Counted from the stretch's first letter, positions 24,339-33,205 are shown. The stretch: 64,000 nucleotides of DNA from CAZYTM01 sp964649725 (GCA_964649725.1 CAZYTM010000008.1:1-64000); one strand, 5' to 3'. Made by a program: numbers and translations. The notes: a model not told the origin generated them from the letters alone.

Positions 24339-25613
24339 ATGCCGTTATCCGTATTTGAAGCAATCAAGGGGAATATAAGCTCCTTTCTGGGGGGGGCTGC
24401 AGTGGAACTGCTGCAGACAGAAGACAAGCTGAACATAAACGGTCCTACTCTGCAGCAGATTGTAACCATTGAAGATAGACCTTATCGCCTGGTGGCCTGG
24501 CGGGAGTCGATCCCCTTCACCAGGAGCGAAGAAGCTTTCTGTCAAGAGCTTATGACCGCCTTTACCGGTCTCTACAGCGGATTCCGGCAGGAGGGTTATG
24601 CCGCCCATTTCCGCACCGCCCTGCTCGCTTCACTGATGGATATAACTGTCGCCCGTTCACTGCGAGGGGACCACCGCAAGGGTTTCTGGCCTATCCAGCA
24701 GCTGATCCAGCTGCTGAAAAACCTATCTTACCAGCGTTACGAAGGGAAGCCGGCCACCACCGGATTCATCGTCCACCGTACCACCCTGCCGGCACTCCGC
24801 AGCGTCATTCGTGACCGGCAGCACACCATGATACCGCTCACCCCGGCACATCTTATCACCCCCGATTTTTTCGCCAACCCGCTCACCTACCGCTTTATTG
24901 ACGGAGCCAATCTATTTTTCCTGGCGACCATCCAGATGCATGTAATCGGTGTCCTGCGGACTAGCGGCGCTACCTCTGCCACTGACGTGGAGCGCCTTAC
25001 CCAGCGGGAGATATTCTCGCTGGTCCGCCGTGCCGGTGCAGGTGCCTTTGCATTGACGGTCAATGAAGCATCGGAGATCGAAGTGCTGACCAGACCGGCA
25101 CGTCTGCTGGTACGGCGAAAAGGGAACTGGAGCATATTCGATCCGGATATCTTTCGCTCATTCCTGGCAAACAGCATCGAATCTGACGAGATTGACGACC
25201 TCCTCTGGACCATTTATGCCCTCTCCAAGAGTCGCCATGGGACGGTTGTACTGATCCACAACAAGGGGGCAAATCAGCTGAAAGAGTTGAAAAAGGGGAC
25301 TGTGGGGGGGAGCGATCCGATCGGCAGGCTGCTCATCGAGCGGGTAACCGGTCGGAGCGTAAGTGAACTGAAACAGGCCGGCACCCTGCTGCGCATCCTT
25401 TCCGCAGACGGCATGACCGTCTTCAACAAAAAGGGGAAACTTATGGAGACCGGCTTCATCATCGATACCTCGCACGCCCGCGAGGTGGTCGCCGGTGGGG
25501 GGAGGACTACGGCCGCCAGCGCTGCTTCCTATTTCGGCAAGGTTATCAAGGTCTCCCAGGACGGGCCGATCGAACTCTATCAGGATGGACGTCTGGTCTA
25601 TCGATTCGGTTGA
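24339..25613 (+). CDS. DAC-domain (diadenylate cyclase-like) protein
   Basis: A 424-residue cytoplasmic protein. Residues 1-280 are an unfamiliar N-terminal region, probably a sensor like those described for DACNV-type proteins. Residues 285-424 fit the DAC (DisA_N) fold: ALSKSRHGTVVLIHNKG, SADGMTVFNKKGKLMETGFIID and GGGRTTAASAASYFG, followed by VIKVSQDGPIELYQDGRLV. DAC enzymes make cyclic-di-AMP from ATP. The catalytic DGA is DGM here (357-359) and the RHR motif is replaced by GGGRTT (386-391), with the last Arg (389) kept. Activity is thus uncertain. AGGAG sits seven bases before the ATG. The 3' end overlaps aroK on the opposite strand by 16 bases. Confidence 0.65.
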   Translation: MPLSVFEAIKGNISSFLGGAAVELLQTEDKLNINGPTLQQIVTIEDRPYRLVAWRESIPFTRSEEAFCQELMTAFTGLYSGFRQEGYAAHFRTALLASLMDITVARSLRGDHRKGFWPIQQLIQLLKNLSYQRYEGKPATTGFIVHRTTLPALRSVIRDRQHTMIPLTPAHLITPDFFANPLTYRFIDGANLFFLATIQMHVIGVLRTSGATSATDVERLTQREIFSLVRRAGAGAFALTVNEASEIEVLTRPARLLVRRKGNWSIFDPDIFRSFLANSIESDEIDDLLWTIYALSKSRHGTVVLIHNKGANQLKELKKGTVGGSDPIGRLLIERVTGRSVSELKQAGTLLRILSADGMTVFNKKGKLMETGFIIDTSHAREVVAGGGRTTAASAASYFGKVIKVSQDGPIELYQDGRLVYRFG

Positions 25614-26137
25614 TTCCGGGGCTGAGAGCTACGTTGCTTCCAGATGGAAATTATCTCCCCTGCCACCTGCTCGACTGTCAGGTTATCAGTGACTACTGCA
25701 TGGTGGGCGGCAGACCGGTATAGCGGGATGCGGCGTTCCAGAACCTCTGCCACCTCATCGGTAAAACTCTTGCCAGCAGTGAGTGGAGGACGCTCCACCC
25801 CCCCCTGGATGCGGTTGACTATTGTATCCACCGAGGCCTGCAACCAGAAGATACAGCCGTTCTGCTGCAACAGTGCAACATTTTCCTGCCGTTCAATTAC
25901 CCCGCCGCCGGTGTCGATGATGACGTTATCCCGATCATTCAACGCCATCGCCTCTGCCGACTCCAGGTCGCGAAAAGCTGGCCAGCCGTATTTCTCTACG
26001 ATCGCCGGTATCGACATGCCGGCCCTGGCGACAATCGCTCCATCCATGCCGATATACTCCATACCCAGGCTACTGGAAAGCAGTTTGCCGACTTCGCTTT
26101 TACCTGTACCACGATAACCGATCAGAACAATATTCAT
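25598..26137 (-). CDS. aroK: Shikimate kinase AroK
   Basis: A 179-residue P-loop kinase that phosphorylates shikimate with ATP in aromatic amino acid synthesis. Walker A is GYRGTGKSEVG (7-17); substrate-binding residues appear in the region around FRDLESAEA and in TGGGVIERQENV; the lid contains RPPLTAGKS. Length is usual. Its ATG overlaps the aroE stop (26134-26137), so both are coupled. Its own 3' end overlaps that of the DAC gene, so no separate terminator fits between them. Confidence 0.96.
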   Translation of the reverse strand: MNIVLIGYRGTGKSEVGKLLSSSLGMEYIGMDGAIVARAGMSIPAIVEKYGWPAFRDLESAEAMALNDRDNVIIDTGGGVIERQENVALLQQNGCIFWLQASVDTIVNRIQGGVERPPLTAGKSFTDEVAEVLERRIPLYRSAAHHAVVTDNLTVEQVAGEIISIWKQRSSQPRNQPNR

Positions 26138-27000
26138 GCGCCGAGCCTCTCCATTACCACCCTCCGCATAACCTCGACCGGTGCAGCCTCACCGGTAAAA
26201 TATTGAAACTGCAGAACCGCCTGGTTGATAAACATCTCGACTCCCGATATCACCTTCAGGCCAGAACTTCTGGCATCAGCCAGCAGCTTTGTCTCCAGCG
26301 GGTTATAGACGATATCAAAGACCGCCTGACCAGGCCGGAACAGCCCGCTAGGGACCAGCGTCACATCTTCACGGGGATGCATGCCGATCGGGGTGCAGTT
26401 GATAATTACATCGGCCTGCGCCATTGCCTCGGCCAGTGCGGCATCGCTCAGCATAAAGGCTTCGATGGTGGCTGAAGTCCCTGCTTGCAGGTCGGCTGTC
26501 AAACGGTCAAGTATCACCTTGTCGATCTCCAGCAGCATCAGCTTGGCCAAGCTGGTATTGCCGGCCAGGGTAAAGGCGATCGCCCGCGCCGCGCCGCCAG
26601 CTCCAAGAATCAGGACAGACCGGCCGTCTAGTTCTACCCCGGCATCTGTCAATGCCTTCAGAGCCCCAGGCCCATCGGTACCAAACCCTTTTAGCCGGCC
26701 ATTGTCATTAATGATTGTATTGATGGAGCCGATCGCCCGGTCCACCTCGGCAATCTCATCCAGATGACGCATCGCCTCCAGTTTGTGCGGAATGGTGACA
26801 CTCATGCCGCGAAAGTTGGCTAGAGCCCGCATCCCGCCCAGGGCAGCGGCAACATCCTCGACCTGGAATGCCACATAGACATAATCGAGGCCGAGGGCAT
26901 CAAAGGCGGCATTGTGCAGTGCCGGAGAGAGGCTGTGTGCCACCGGATTGCCGATTACTGCACATAACCTGGTACTGGTTGCTATTGTTCCGTTTTTCAT
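26134..27000 (-). CDS. aroE: Shikimate dehydrogenase AroE
   Basis: A 288-residue NADP-dependent enzyme that reduces 3-dehydroshikimate to shikimate. The substrate site is seen in GNPVAHSLSPALHNAAF and the catalytic Lys in SVTIPHKLEAM; the nucleotide fold in LILGAGGAARAIAF; the C-terminal GVEMFINQAVLQFQYFTG is typical. AGGAGCTGCA precedes the ATG. It is first in a two-gene unit with aroK, catalysing successive steps of the same pathway. Confidence 0.96.
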   Translation of the reverse strand: MKNGTIATSTRLCAVIGNPVAHSLSPALHNAAFDALGLDYVYVAFQVEDVAAALGGMRALANFRGMSVTIPHKLEAMRHLDEIAEVDRAIGSINTIINDNGRLKGFGTDGPGALKALTDAGVELDGRSVLILGAGGAARAIAFTLAGNTSLAKLMLLEIDKVILDRLTADLQAGTSATIEAFMLSDAALAEAMAQADVIINCTPIGMHPREDVTLVPSGLFRPGQAVFDIVYNPLETKLLADARSSGLKVISGVEMFINQAVLQFQYFTGEAAPVEVMRRVVMERLGA

Positions 27001-27137
27001 TGCAGCTCCTCGCAGGGATATCCGGCAGAATATTTGTTTCGCAGGGACAAAACAGTTCGAGATTAAGTCACAAGCTGTTGTATATTAGCAGCAGCAGATG
27101 ACTTCTGTCAAATAGCCGCTCCATATCGCCATGGCAG

Positions 27138-27176
27138 AAATAAAAGGGGGGGCTGAATCATAAGTTCAGCCCCCCC
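27138..27176 (-). terminator. Terminator of the small secreted coiled-coil gene
   Basis: On the minus strand GGGGGGCTGAA, seven-base loop, TTCAGCCCCCC, then TTTTATTT; about 30 bases after the stop at 27205. Confidence 0.92.
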
Positions 27177-27204
27177 TGTTAAACCGCACAACAATTGATA
27201 CGGA

Positions 27205-27468
27205 TTAATTCGTCTCCAGCTTCTTCAGTAAATCGCTCGCCTCTTTCAGCTTCTCATCAAGTTTTTTCAGCTCATCCGCAGAATAGACCTTTTTCCCTTT
27301 TTTTACTTCGTTATTTAACTTCTTGATCCTCTGCTGCAGAGAATCGACATCGGTCATGCACTGCTTGGATGCCAGCAGGCATTCATCCTTCGCATTCGAA
27401 TCTGCGGCAAATGTCGGCACTGAAGCAAACATCATTGCAGCCATCAAAACTAGAGCTATCTTTTTCAT
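27205..27468 (-). CDS. Small exported coiled-coil protein
   Basis: An 87-residue protein with a clear signal peptide (MKKIALVLMAAMMFASVPTFAAD). The mature part has two cysteines (ECLLASKQCM, likely a disulfide or cofactor pair) followed by a Lys/Glu/Leu-rich heptad segment (LQQRIKKLNNEVKKGKKVYSADELKKLDEKL). GGGAGGATTATA-like ribosome site precedes the ATG, and a strong terminator follows. Family not recognised; a periplasmic structural or chaperone-like role would be a guess. Confidence 0.8.
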   Translation of the reverse strand: MKKIALVLMAAMMFASVPTFAADSNAKDECLLASKQCMTDVDSLQQRIKKLNNEVKKGKKVYSADELKKLDEKLKEASDLLKKLETN

Positions 27469-27613
27469 ATAATCCTCCCACGACGAATTAAGTATCTAAT
27501 TCCAGAGTTACACAGATGTAATAGCTGTCAACCATCACCAACAAATTATAATTTATTGCTGCTGACAACACTATCTATGCCCTGATTTGTCAATGCACCT
27601 ATAAAAGCATCAA

Positions 27614-28168
27614 TCAGGATGAGAACAATCCAAACAGTTTCGACCAGGGGAGATACCAGGCAATGAGTCCCAACAGTAGATAGAGCAGAACGCTTCGCCA
27701 GTTGCTGGCTATGCGCAGATCTTGCCTGGAGGGGAGGGCATTGTAGAGCAGGATGTAGAGGGCTGCATAGAGTGCAAGTGTCGTGCTGAGAGACGGGGAG
27801 AATATCTTGAACCAGTTTTGCATCAGCAGGTATGCCACGCCGATCAACCCGAGCGGTGCCAAAGCCACTGGTAAGGAGTTGACTGCGGTTAGTCGGGCAA
27901 AGGAGACACTCCCGAGTCGCCAGGAGTTGCCGATTCGCTCCGGCCAGAGAGAAAACCCGGTCGGACGGGCCCGGAACAACAGACCGACAATGAGGTGTGC
28001 CAGTTCATGCAGGATGACCCCGGACAGGTGCCAGAGAGAGATAAATATAATCCCGGACCGGCTCGCCAGGCGCTGTGTAAATACAAGCAATACCAGCAGG
28101 AGGATACCGCAGATATGCCAAAGAGTATGTTGCTGGGCAACGTCTCTTACTGAATCGAACATCTTCAT
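27614..28168 (-). CDS. M50-like zinc metalloprotease membrane protein
   Basis: A 184-residue membrane protein with HExxH zinc motif in LSGVILHELAHLIVGLLF, then further hydrophobic segments (NSLPVALAPLGLIGVAYLLMQ, LALYAALYILLYNALPS, WRSVLLYLLLGLIAWYLP). NALPSRQDLR resembles the second metal-binding motif (NxxPxxxxD) of the M50 site-2 protease group. The start is ATG 28168 or 28162 after GGGAGATGG. It may cut membrane proteins; no PDZ domain is present. Substrate unknown. Divergent from the small gene at 28332. Confidence 0.75.
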   Translation of the reverse strand: MKMFDSVRDVAQQHTLWHICGILLLVLLVFTQRLASRSGIIFISLWHLSGVILHELAHLIVGLLFRARPTGFSLWPERIGNSWRLGSVSFARLTAVNSLPVALAPLGLIGVAYLLMQNWFKIFSPSLSTTLALYAALYILLYNALPSRQDLRIASNWRSVLLYLLLGLIAWYLPWSKLFGLFSS

Positions 28169-28331
28169 CCATCTCCCGGTTTTGCCGATAGAGGTAGCAT
28201 ATATCATTACTGACGGCAATCGTATATATGCCAACAGGCTCTGCTGCGATCAAGGACGCCCCTATTTAAACTTTTCCAATCGCCATAACTCTGCTAAACT
28301 TGTCTCTTATACCAGCCCGGAGGATTTGAAA

Positions 28332-28712
28332 ATGACTGAAGCCCAGAATCTGATTAATGTATTGCGCGAACTTAACGCTACCAGCGACCGGAGCGTCGCC
28401 CGCCTGACCCCCTCCCTGATCGGTCTGTTCGGCACTCCACGGATGTTCGAGCTTTTTCTCAATGAACTGGACTGTGCCCTGGAAGAGAAGTCTATCGCCC
28501 CGGAATTGCGGATACGTGCCGCCAATCTGACCAAAAACTTTATACCTCAGGTTGCCGGATACAACAACATTAGCAATACTGGTTCACTACAGGTCTCTGC
28601 AGAGCAGCTGCGGGATATCCGGGTCGATACTCCATCAAACCGGCGCCAGGGGATAGAGAGAATCCTCGCTGCGCTTATTCAGATACTGACCGAGGTGAAT
28701 GCTATCGCTTGA
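28332..28712 (+). CDS. Hypothetical protein, 126 residues
   Basis: A soluble, mostly helical protein of unknown family. GGAGG lies eight bases before ATG 28332, which settles the start; the open frame further upstream is only the antisense of the M50-like gene. Sequence features: N-terminal helix (TEAQNLINVLRELNAT), a central LNELDCALEEKSIAPELRIRAANLTKNFIPQ helix, and a C-terminal helix (GIERILAALIQILTEVNAI). One cysteine. It may be co-transcribed with the gene at 28839. Confidence 0.75.
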   Translation: MTEAQNLINVLRELNATSDRSVARLTPSLIGLFGTPRMFELFLNELDCALEEKSIAPELRIRAANLTKNFIPQVAGYNNISNTGSLQVSAEQLRDIRVDTPSNRRQGIERILAALIQILTEVNAIA

Positions 28713-28838
28713 GCGAAAAGATAACACTGGCTGGTTGGATTGCCCCACAGCCAGCAATCTCACTCCATTTTCTGCTGTCAATTTTGTTGTTTTGTGCTAA
28801 TTTCGCTCTGCCGTATATAAAGCATAAGGGGCTTTTCC

Positions 28839-29411
28839 ATGCAAACCAATCTTTCTCTCTCCGTAAAACTGCAAACTGTCACTATCCCCTATCCAGCCGT
28901 TGACCGTGCCGAATCACCGCACCAGGGTTTTGTCCAGCTGAAAGGGGATGCAGATGCTGCTGCTACTCTACCAGCAGTACAGGATTCTGCAGCACTTCGA
29001 CAGGCGCTGGAAAAGATCAATGCCACTACGACCCCCTTTTTCACCGTGGCCTGCAAGCTGGTCTTGAACAGTGACGCCAACGGATTCTGGGCCAGGGGTT
29101 ATCTGGAGTTTTGCCTCAACAGCATCGAGTTGGCCAAGGATTCTCCAAACTATTTCCTCCTTTTCGAACAGTTCAATCATTATGTCCAGGACTGTAAAAT
29201 TGACCTGCCGGTCGATTATGAATTCCAGCTGTATGATGCTATTTTCCCGGCAATCAAGGCCGACGGCCACACCATCTGCGTCTGGCTGACCACTGCCCAG
29301 TTCCCCAACGAAGAAGGGGCGCTAAAGACCTGGAATATGAGCATCAGCGCCCTGGCTGACTTTCTCAGCAGCTTTGAGAAACCTGAACTGGCAGAGATCT
29401 TCCAAGGTTGA
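28839..29411 (+). CDS. Hypothetical protein, 190 residues
   Basis: A soluble acidic protein of no family I recognise. Start at ATG 28839 follows AAGGGG. The central region (PFFTVACKLVLNSDANGFWARGYLEFCLN) and the region after it (PNYFLLFEQFNHYVQDCKIDLP) are aromatic-rich, and the C-terminus is helical (ISALADFLSSFEKPELAEIF). Three cysteines, none in a CxxC pair. Single gene followed by a small terminator. Confidence 0.75.
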   Translation: MQTNLSLSVKLQTVTIPYPAVDRAESPHQGFVQLKGDADAAATLPAVQDSAALRQALEKINATTTPFFTVACKLVLNSDANGFWARGYLEFCLNSIELAKDSPNYFLLFEQFNHYVQDCKIDLPVDYEFQLYDAIFPAIKADGHTICVWLTTAQFPNEEGALKTWNMSISALADFLSSFEKPELAEIFQG

Positions 29412-29440
29412 AAACCAGAGTATCCGGGTAGAAAGCAGAA

Positions 29441-29474
29441 AAGGGACTGACCAGTGAATGGCCGTCCCTTTTTG
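29441..29474. terminator. Terminator between convergent genes
   Basis: AAAAGGGAC pairs with GTCCCTTTTT; runs of A and T on the two sides allow stopping in both directions, serving the genes ending at 29411 (plus) and 29494 (minus). Confidence 0.75.
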
Positions 29475-29493
29475 TTTTAACATGCAGTAATAC

Positions 29494-29886
29494 TCACCAG
29501 GTTGCTGTTAAGCCGACCTCTTCGATGTAGTTACGGATTACATTCATGTCCTCCAGCGGCAGATCGAGAAACTGCAGCCCCATACCGCTGGGATGGAGTT
29601 CCGATTTCGGGTCGGCAGGGTCATTGGTCCAGGCTACCCTAGAGGTACAGCGGAATTGCTTGTCGTTGACCGGTAGTTTGAATTTTACAACCAACGGTGT
29701 GTCAACCGGCAGAGGGGTCTCTGATTCGATAAAGATACCACCGGCACTCATGTTGATCGAATAATTTGTCATCACCGACTCTTCGTCCTGCCCATAATAG
29801 ACCATCAGGCGGACATTGGTGCGCGGTTCGCGAAAGCGGACATGTACCGCTGCATTGCCATTTTCATAACTCTTTGACCAGTCCAT
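29494..29886 (-). CDS. PilZ-domain cyclic-di-GMP receptor
   Basis: A 130-residue single-domain PilZ protein. The c-di-GMP-binding motifs are RTNVR (RxxxR) and NMSAGGIFIE ((D/N)xSxxG), with a typical barrel ending in GLQFLDLPLEDMNVIRNYIEEV. Starting at ATG 29886, which has GGAGG upstream, removes an unlikely 49-residue extension. It could carry signals from the two cyclases at 2566 and 11618 to a target such as motility or export; partner unknown. Confidence 0.92.
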   Translation of the reverse strand: MDWSKSYENGNAAVHVRFREPRTNVRLMVYYGQDEESVMTNYSINMSAGGIFIESETPLPVDTPLVVKFKLPVNDKQFRCTSRVAWTNDPADPKSELHPSGMGLQFLDLPLEDMNVIRNYIEEVGLTATW

Positions 29887-30004
29887 ACCAACCTCCGGGG
29901 CAATTCTATACTCAGCCTCTATTATTCTTATCGTTATCAATGCTGGAATCTTTAGCAATAATTCTCTTCGCTTGCGTCCTGAATGACATGAATAAACTGC
30001 CAAT

Positions 30005-30038
30005 AAAAAAGGGGCAGCAGCTAAAGCTGCCAACCCCC
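30005..30038 (-). terminator. Terminator of the small gene at 30064
   Basis: On the minus strand GGGG..GGCAGC, loop TTTA, GCTGC..CCCC, then six T; 26 bases past the stop. Confidence 0.85.
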
Positions 30039-30063
30039 ATTTAGCTCATATTTGCAGCGCAAG

Positions 30064-30261
30064 CTAGTTGATCATCTCGCGACACTCTTCCCGCCCCCAT
30101 GAATCGAGTTCGCCGGTTGTCAATCTTACCTGGACTGTTTCTCCCTCCTTTGAACAACCGAATGAATAACCAATTTCGCCGGTACGTATATTCCGCAGAG
30201 CTACCGCCTCTTCCCGCCGTTCAGTGGTGTAGCACACTTTTGCATATTCAGATTCGCGCAT
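30064..30261 (-). CDS. Small hypothetical protein, 65 residues
   Basis: A small charged cytoplasmic protein with two or three short strands (AVALRNIRTGEIGYSFGCSKEG, TVQVRLTTGELDSWG). GGGGGGAT sits six bases before the ATG and a clear terminator follows, so it is a real gene. No family recognised. Three cysteines (10, 36, 60), single. Confidence 0.75.
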   Translation of the reverse strand: MRESEYAKVCYTTERREEAVALRNIRTGEIGYSFGCSKEGETVQVRLTTGELDSWGREECREMIN

Positions 30262-30504
30262 GGATTATCCCCCCTTTCAGAGGTTCTATCTGATACAAGA
30301 ATAACAGATTCAGTTGGAAATGAATATTATTTTCTTTAAGGCAGATCTTCCTTTTTTATATCATTCCGACTTCCGGAAACTCCAATGCACCAGCAAAACT
30401 ATTCTGCCAGTCTGTTATGCTTTTTTAACATGCCTGCTCTAATTGACAAATTATTAATTTAACTTAAACTTATTCCCAGTTAACTAACCGAGGAACGATT
30501 AATA

Positions 30505-31092
30505 ATGCGCGCAACTAACTCTGCCCGGCAAAAGCTTGTAAAATCCCTGCTGCTGACACAGTTGGGGATGATCATGATTGCCCTCTTCATCCCCTTTACC
30601 TGTTTGGCAGATGACTCATTCGAAGTTGCCGGCAAGGCATCCGCCCGTTTTATTAACGTATTACGGCAGAAGATTACAGAGACTGTTGCAGAGAAAGGGG
30701 CGACAGTCGCCATAAACGACTGTGGCCTCGTAGCGCGAGAGATATTGCAGCGTATCGGCCGTGAAACCTCTACCGAACTGAAATGGACCTCCATGCGCGT
30801 CAGGAATCCACTTAATGCTCCGACTTATGAGGAGTTGGAGATGCTACGCATCCTGGACAAACTTCAACGTACCCAAAAGCTGCCAGACGAGATAGTCTTG
30901 CGCCAAGGGGAGAAGATCACCCTGGCCAGGCCAATTATAATGCAGGCTTCCTGCCTGGCCTGTCACGGTGCAAAGGAAAATCTCTCAGCGGATGTCCGCC
31001 GGGTTCTTAGTGCCAAATATCCTCGCGATGAAGCTATCGGCTATCGGACAGGGGATCTGCGGGGAATGGTCAGCGCCACCTTCAGCCATTGA
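30505..31092 (+). CDS. Tll0287-like (DUF3365) monoheme sensor protein
   Basis: A 195-residue exported protein. Signal segment about 13-36 (SLLLTQLGMIMIALFIPFTCLAD). The mature domain matches the Tll0287-like/DUF3365 fold: VAINDCGLVAREI, TSMRVRNPLNAPTYEEL, and one heme c site CLACH in ASCLACHGAKENLS. Related domains serve as heme-based redox or gas sensors on kinases and receptors, or stand alone as here. The leader is AT-rich, and GAGGAACGATTAATA precedes the ATG. A receiver gene lies on the opposite strand downstream. Confidence 0.85.
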   Translation: MRATNSARQKLVKSLLLTQLGMIMIALFIPFTCLADDSFEVAGKASARFINVLRQKITETVAEKGATVAINDCGLVAREILQRIGRETSTELKWTSMRVRNPLNAPTYEELEMLRILDKLQRTQKLPDEIVLRQGEKITLARPIIMQASCLACHGAKENLSADVRRVLSAKYPRDEAIGYRTGDLRGMVSATFSH

Positions 31093-31153
31093 CTTATCTG
31101 CTCATGACCCAGCTGTTAAGTCACAAACCCATTGAATATATAAGGAGTGCTAC

Positions 31154-31184
31154 AAAAAAAAAGGACAGATCATCGATCTGCCCC
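31154..31184 (-). terminator. Terminator of the receiver gene at 31218
   Basis: On the minus strand GGGGCAGATC, loop, GATCTGTCC, then nine T; 34 bases past the stop. Confidence 0.93.
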
Positions 31185-31217
31185 TGATTAGACTATCCAT
31201 GCCTGTCTGACCTGGCT

Positions 31218-31607
31218 CTATTTCCCTTTCTGCTTGCTCTGCAGATACCCGTTGACTATATCGACAAGCTGCCGATGCCCGAACGGTTTTCTTATATACC
31301 CGTCGGCCTTTGACTGTTTAACCAGATAGCGTAGATTATCCTCAGACTTGGACGACAGCAGCAGTACCGGGATATCCCTGGTATCTTTGTTCTCTTTGAG
31401 CATGCGGGCCTTCTTGTCACCATCCAATCCTTGCAGCATCACATCAAGAATTATCAGGTCCGGCCTCTCGTTGCCGAATATATAGAGATCCGCCGCACTA
31501 TCATCCAGGGCGGTACAGACCGCAAACCCACCCTCTTCCAGGGCTTCACGAGCCATTTCCAGTACAATTTCGCTATCGTCAACAACCAGGATTCGTCTCT
31601 TCTCCAT
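31218..31607 (-). CDS. Single-domain response regulator
   Basis: A 129-residue receiver: RILVVDDSEIVLEMAREALEEGGF, phospho-acceptor Asp in LIILDVMLQGLDG, switch Ser in LLLSSKS, Lys in GYIRKPFG. No output domain. ATG 31607 follows GGAGGTTATA, so the start is clear. Lone gene with a strong terminator; partner kinase unknown. Confidence 0.93.
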   Translation of the reverse strand: MEKRRILVVDDSEIVLEMAREALEEGGFAVCTALDDSAADLYIFGNERPDLIILDVMLQGLDGDKKARMLKENKDTRDIPVLLLSSKSEDNLRYLVKQSKADGYIRKPFGHRQLVDIVNGYLQSKQKGK

Positions 31608-31804
31608 TATAACCTCCATCACATATACAGCATTTTGACAAAATATGGCCGGAGAATACCATATTTTAAATTCTTTCCAATACTTTTTTTCTCACCACTT
31701 TGTTTTGCAATATACGCCATGTATATTCAATGAGTAAGAATTAGCACAATGTTTATTTCCATCGACATGACATACGCCGTATTAAAATAAATGCGATCAC
31801 CTCA

Positions 31805-32698
31805 TCATTTGAACAACAACAAATAATCGGCATCGGCGCTGGTCGCTTTTTCTCTGTTAATATCAGCAAGCTCAGGGATAACCACCTGGAAACTCCCTCC
31901 AGCAGTAAGCAGAGAGTCAAACGGCAGACCCCGCTTCAAGGCATGGCCGATGCCGGTCAGGACCACAATGGTCTTGCCTGGATTGTAGCCAAGATATTCT
32001 TGCAAGTAATGAATCATGCTATTGTTCCAGAGCATCTGTGCTTCACAGAAATGCTCGAATGATCTTTCACTTTGGCTATGCACTGCAAAGGCACGACGGA
32101 TAAATATCCGGTAGGAGGGGTCAATGGCACAGGTCACCCCTTCCGGTAGTAACCGGAGTTCCCTCTTTGTCAGCGAAGCGAACCCTTCTCGAGCGACTTT
32201 ATTGCTGATCTCCTTAGGCAGATTAAGGCCAAGAAGCGGTATCCGGTGAGCCTGTGCATAAAAAAAGATATCCCGGTATAATGGCCATGGGAGCCCCCAC
32301 TCCTCGTTATATATTGTCATTATCTCTTCCAGGGTGAGCCTCCCTGCCACCCAGAGATCGAGTTCACGCTGCTTTGTTGCTGCCATCATCTCCATCCCTA
32401 TGGCTATTGCTACCCCTTGCCGGTGCAAAGCATCGATGATTTCCAGCTGGGCGACATGATGCTGCTGTTGATCATGTATCTCGCCGATGAATATTATACG
32501 AACCTGACTCAGCTTTGCTATGAACTTAGCCTTCTCCAGCATGGCACTGTCAAGTAACTGCATCGGCTGCCATGCGCCATAACAGGGGGAAACCGCCAGA
32601 CTTGCGGTTATGACCGGCAGAAGCAGGGATTTACACAATTTTTTTGCCCATTCGCACACGCCATACCCCCTTGCATCAAGATTATAGTATATCATCAA
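31805..32698 (-). CDS. ChaN-family (heme-binding uptake, Tiki fold) protein
   Basis: A 297-residue exported protein of the ChaN/cofac_haem_bdg family. N-terminal signal segment about 20-42 (LCKSLLLPVITASLAVSPCYGAW). Family motifs: RIIFIGEIHDQQQHHVAQLEII, IGMEMM, YRDIFFYAQAHRIPLLGLN and the C-terminal VVLTGIGHALKRGLP. Members bind heme or act as Tiki-like metalloproteases in the periplasm; in Campylobacter ChaN is a heme-binding lipoprotein. The Cys in SPCYGAW could be a lipid anchor, though the lipobox is weak. In a heme-rich organism a heme-related role is plausible. Confidence 0.88.
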   Translation of the reverse strand: MMIYYNLDARGYGVCEWAKKLCKSLLLPVITASLAVSPCYGAWQPMQLLDSAMLEKAKFIAKLSQVRIIFIGEIHDQQQHHVAQLEIIDALHRQGVAIAIGMEMMAATKQRELDLWVAGRLTLEEIMTIYNEEWGLPWPLYRDIFFYAQAHRIPLLGLNLPKEISNKVAREGFASLTKRELRLLPEGVTCAIDPSYRIFIRRAFAVHSQSERSFEHFCEAQMLWNNSMIHYLQEYLGYNPGKTIVVLTGIGHALKRGLPFDSLLTAGGSFQVVIPELADINREKATSADADYLLLFK

Positions 32699-32856
32699 GC
32701 TTTTCTAGAGAGAGTATTTTAGCGATTTACAAATACTCTCTTTTGGATAATAATCAATAAACGCAGCCAGATTATTCTCCCCTGACGGTTGCGTTCTGCC
32801 CTCCCTTGACCGCTGCAGGTCGGACGCTGTATCATCACCCGATGGAGTGTGTGAAG

Positions 32857-33162
32857 ATGCGGTTCACCAGGCGTAAAGAGGATAAACGGCACGGCATACT
32901 GCTGGACCAGCCGATAGATGATGATGCCTGCTGCCGGGAGTGTGACGGAGCCTGCTGCCGCTCTTTCCCAAGCGTCAACCTTACCTGGGACGAATATGAA
33001 CAGCTCAAGGGGTTGGGTGCGACCCGCCTGCACTTCTCCCTTATCGGCCAGCACCAGCTGATCATCGAAAATGGTTGCGAATTTCTCCTCGACAACAGAT
33101 GCTCCATCTATGAACAGCGCCCTGACATCTGCCGTCGCTTCATCTGCAGGGGTGACGACTGA
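32857..33162 (+). CDS. YkgJ-family cysteine-cluster protein
   Basis: A 101-residue protein with the YkgJ metal-binding layout: CCRECDGACC in the N-terminal half, then CEFL...RCSIYEQRPDICRRFICRG. The eight or so cysteines are thought to bind zinc or an iron-sulfur cluster in this family; function is not established. ATG 32857 has GGAG about nine bases upstream, whereas the earlier ATG at 32842 and TTG at 32806 do not. Two more YkgJ-type genes occur at 52729 and 53528. Confidence 0.8.
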   Translation: MRFTRRKEDKRHGILLDQPIDDDACCRECDGACCRSFPSVNLTWDEYEQLKGLGATRLHFSLIGQHQLIIENGCEFLLDNRCSIYEQRPDICRRFICRGDD

Positions 33163-33205
33163 ATGCCAGGCTATATTCCGCTTGCAACTTTTTTCAGTGA
33201 TAGTG

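Noticed and set aside
27783..28331. Upstream extension of the 28332 gene
   Set aside because: It is antisense to the M50-like protease gene and GGAGG clearly marks ATG 28332 as start.
31623..31804. Possible small gene between the receiver and ChaN-like genes
   Set aside because: AT-rich with no frame carrying a ribosome site; most likely the receiver promoter and the ChaN-like gene's 3' region.
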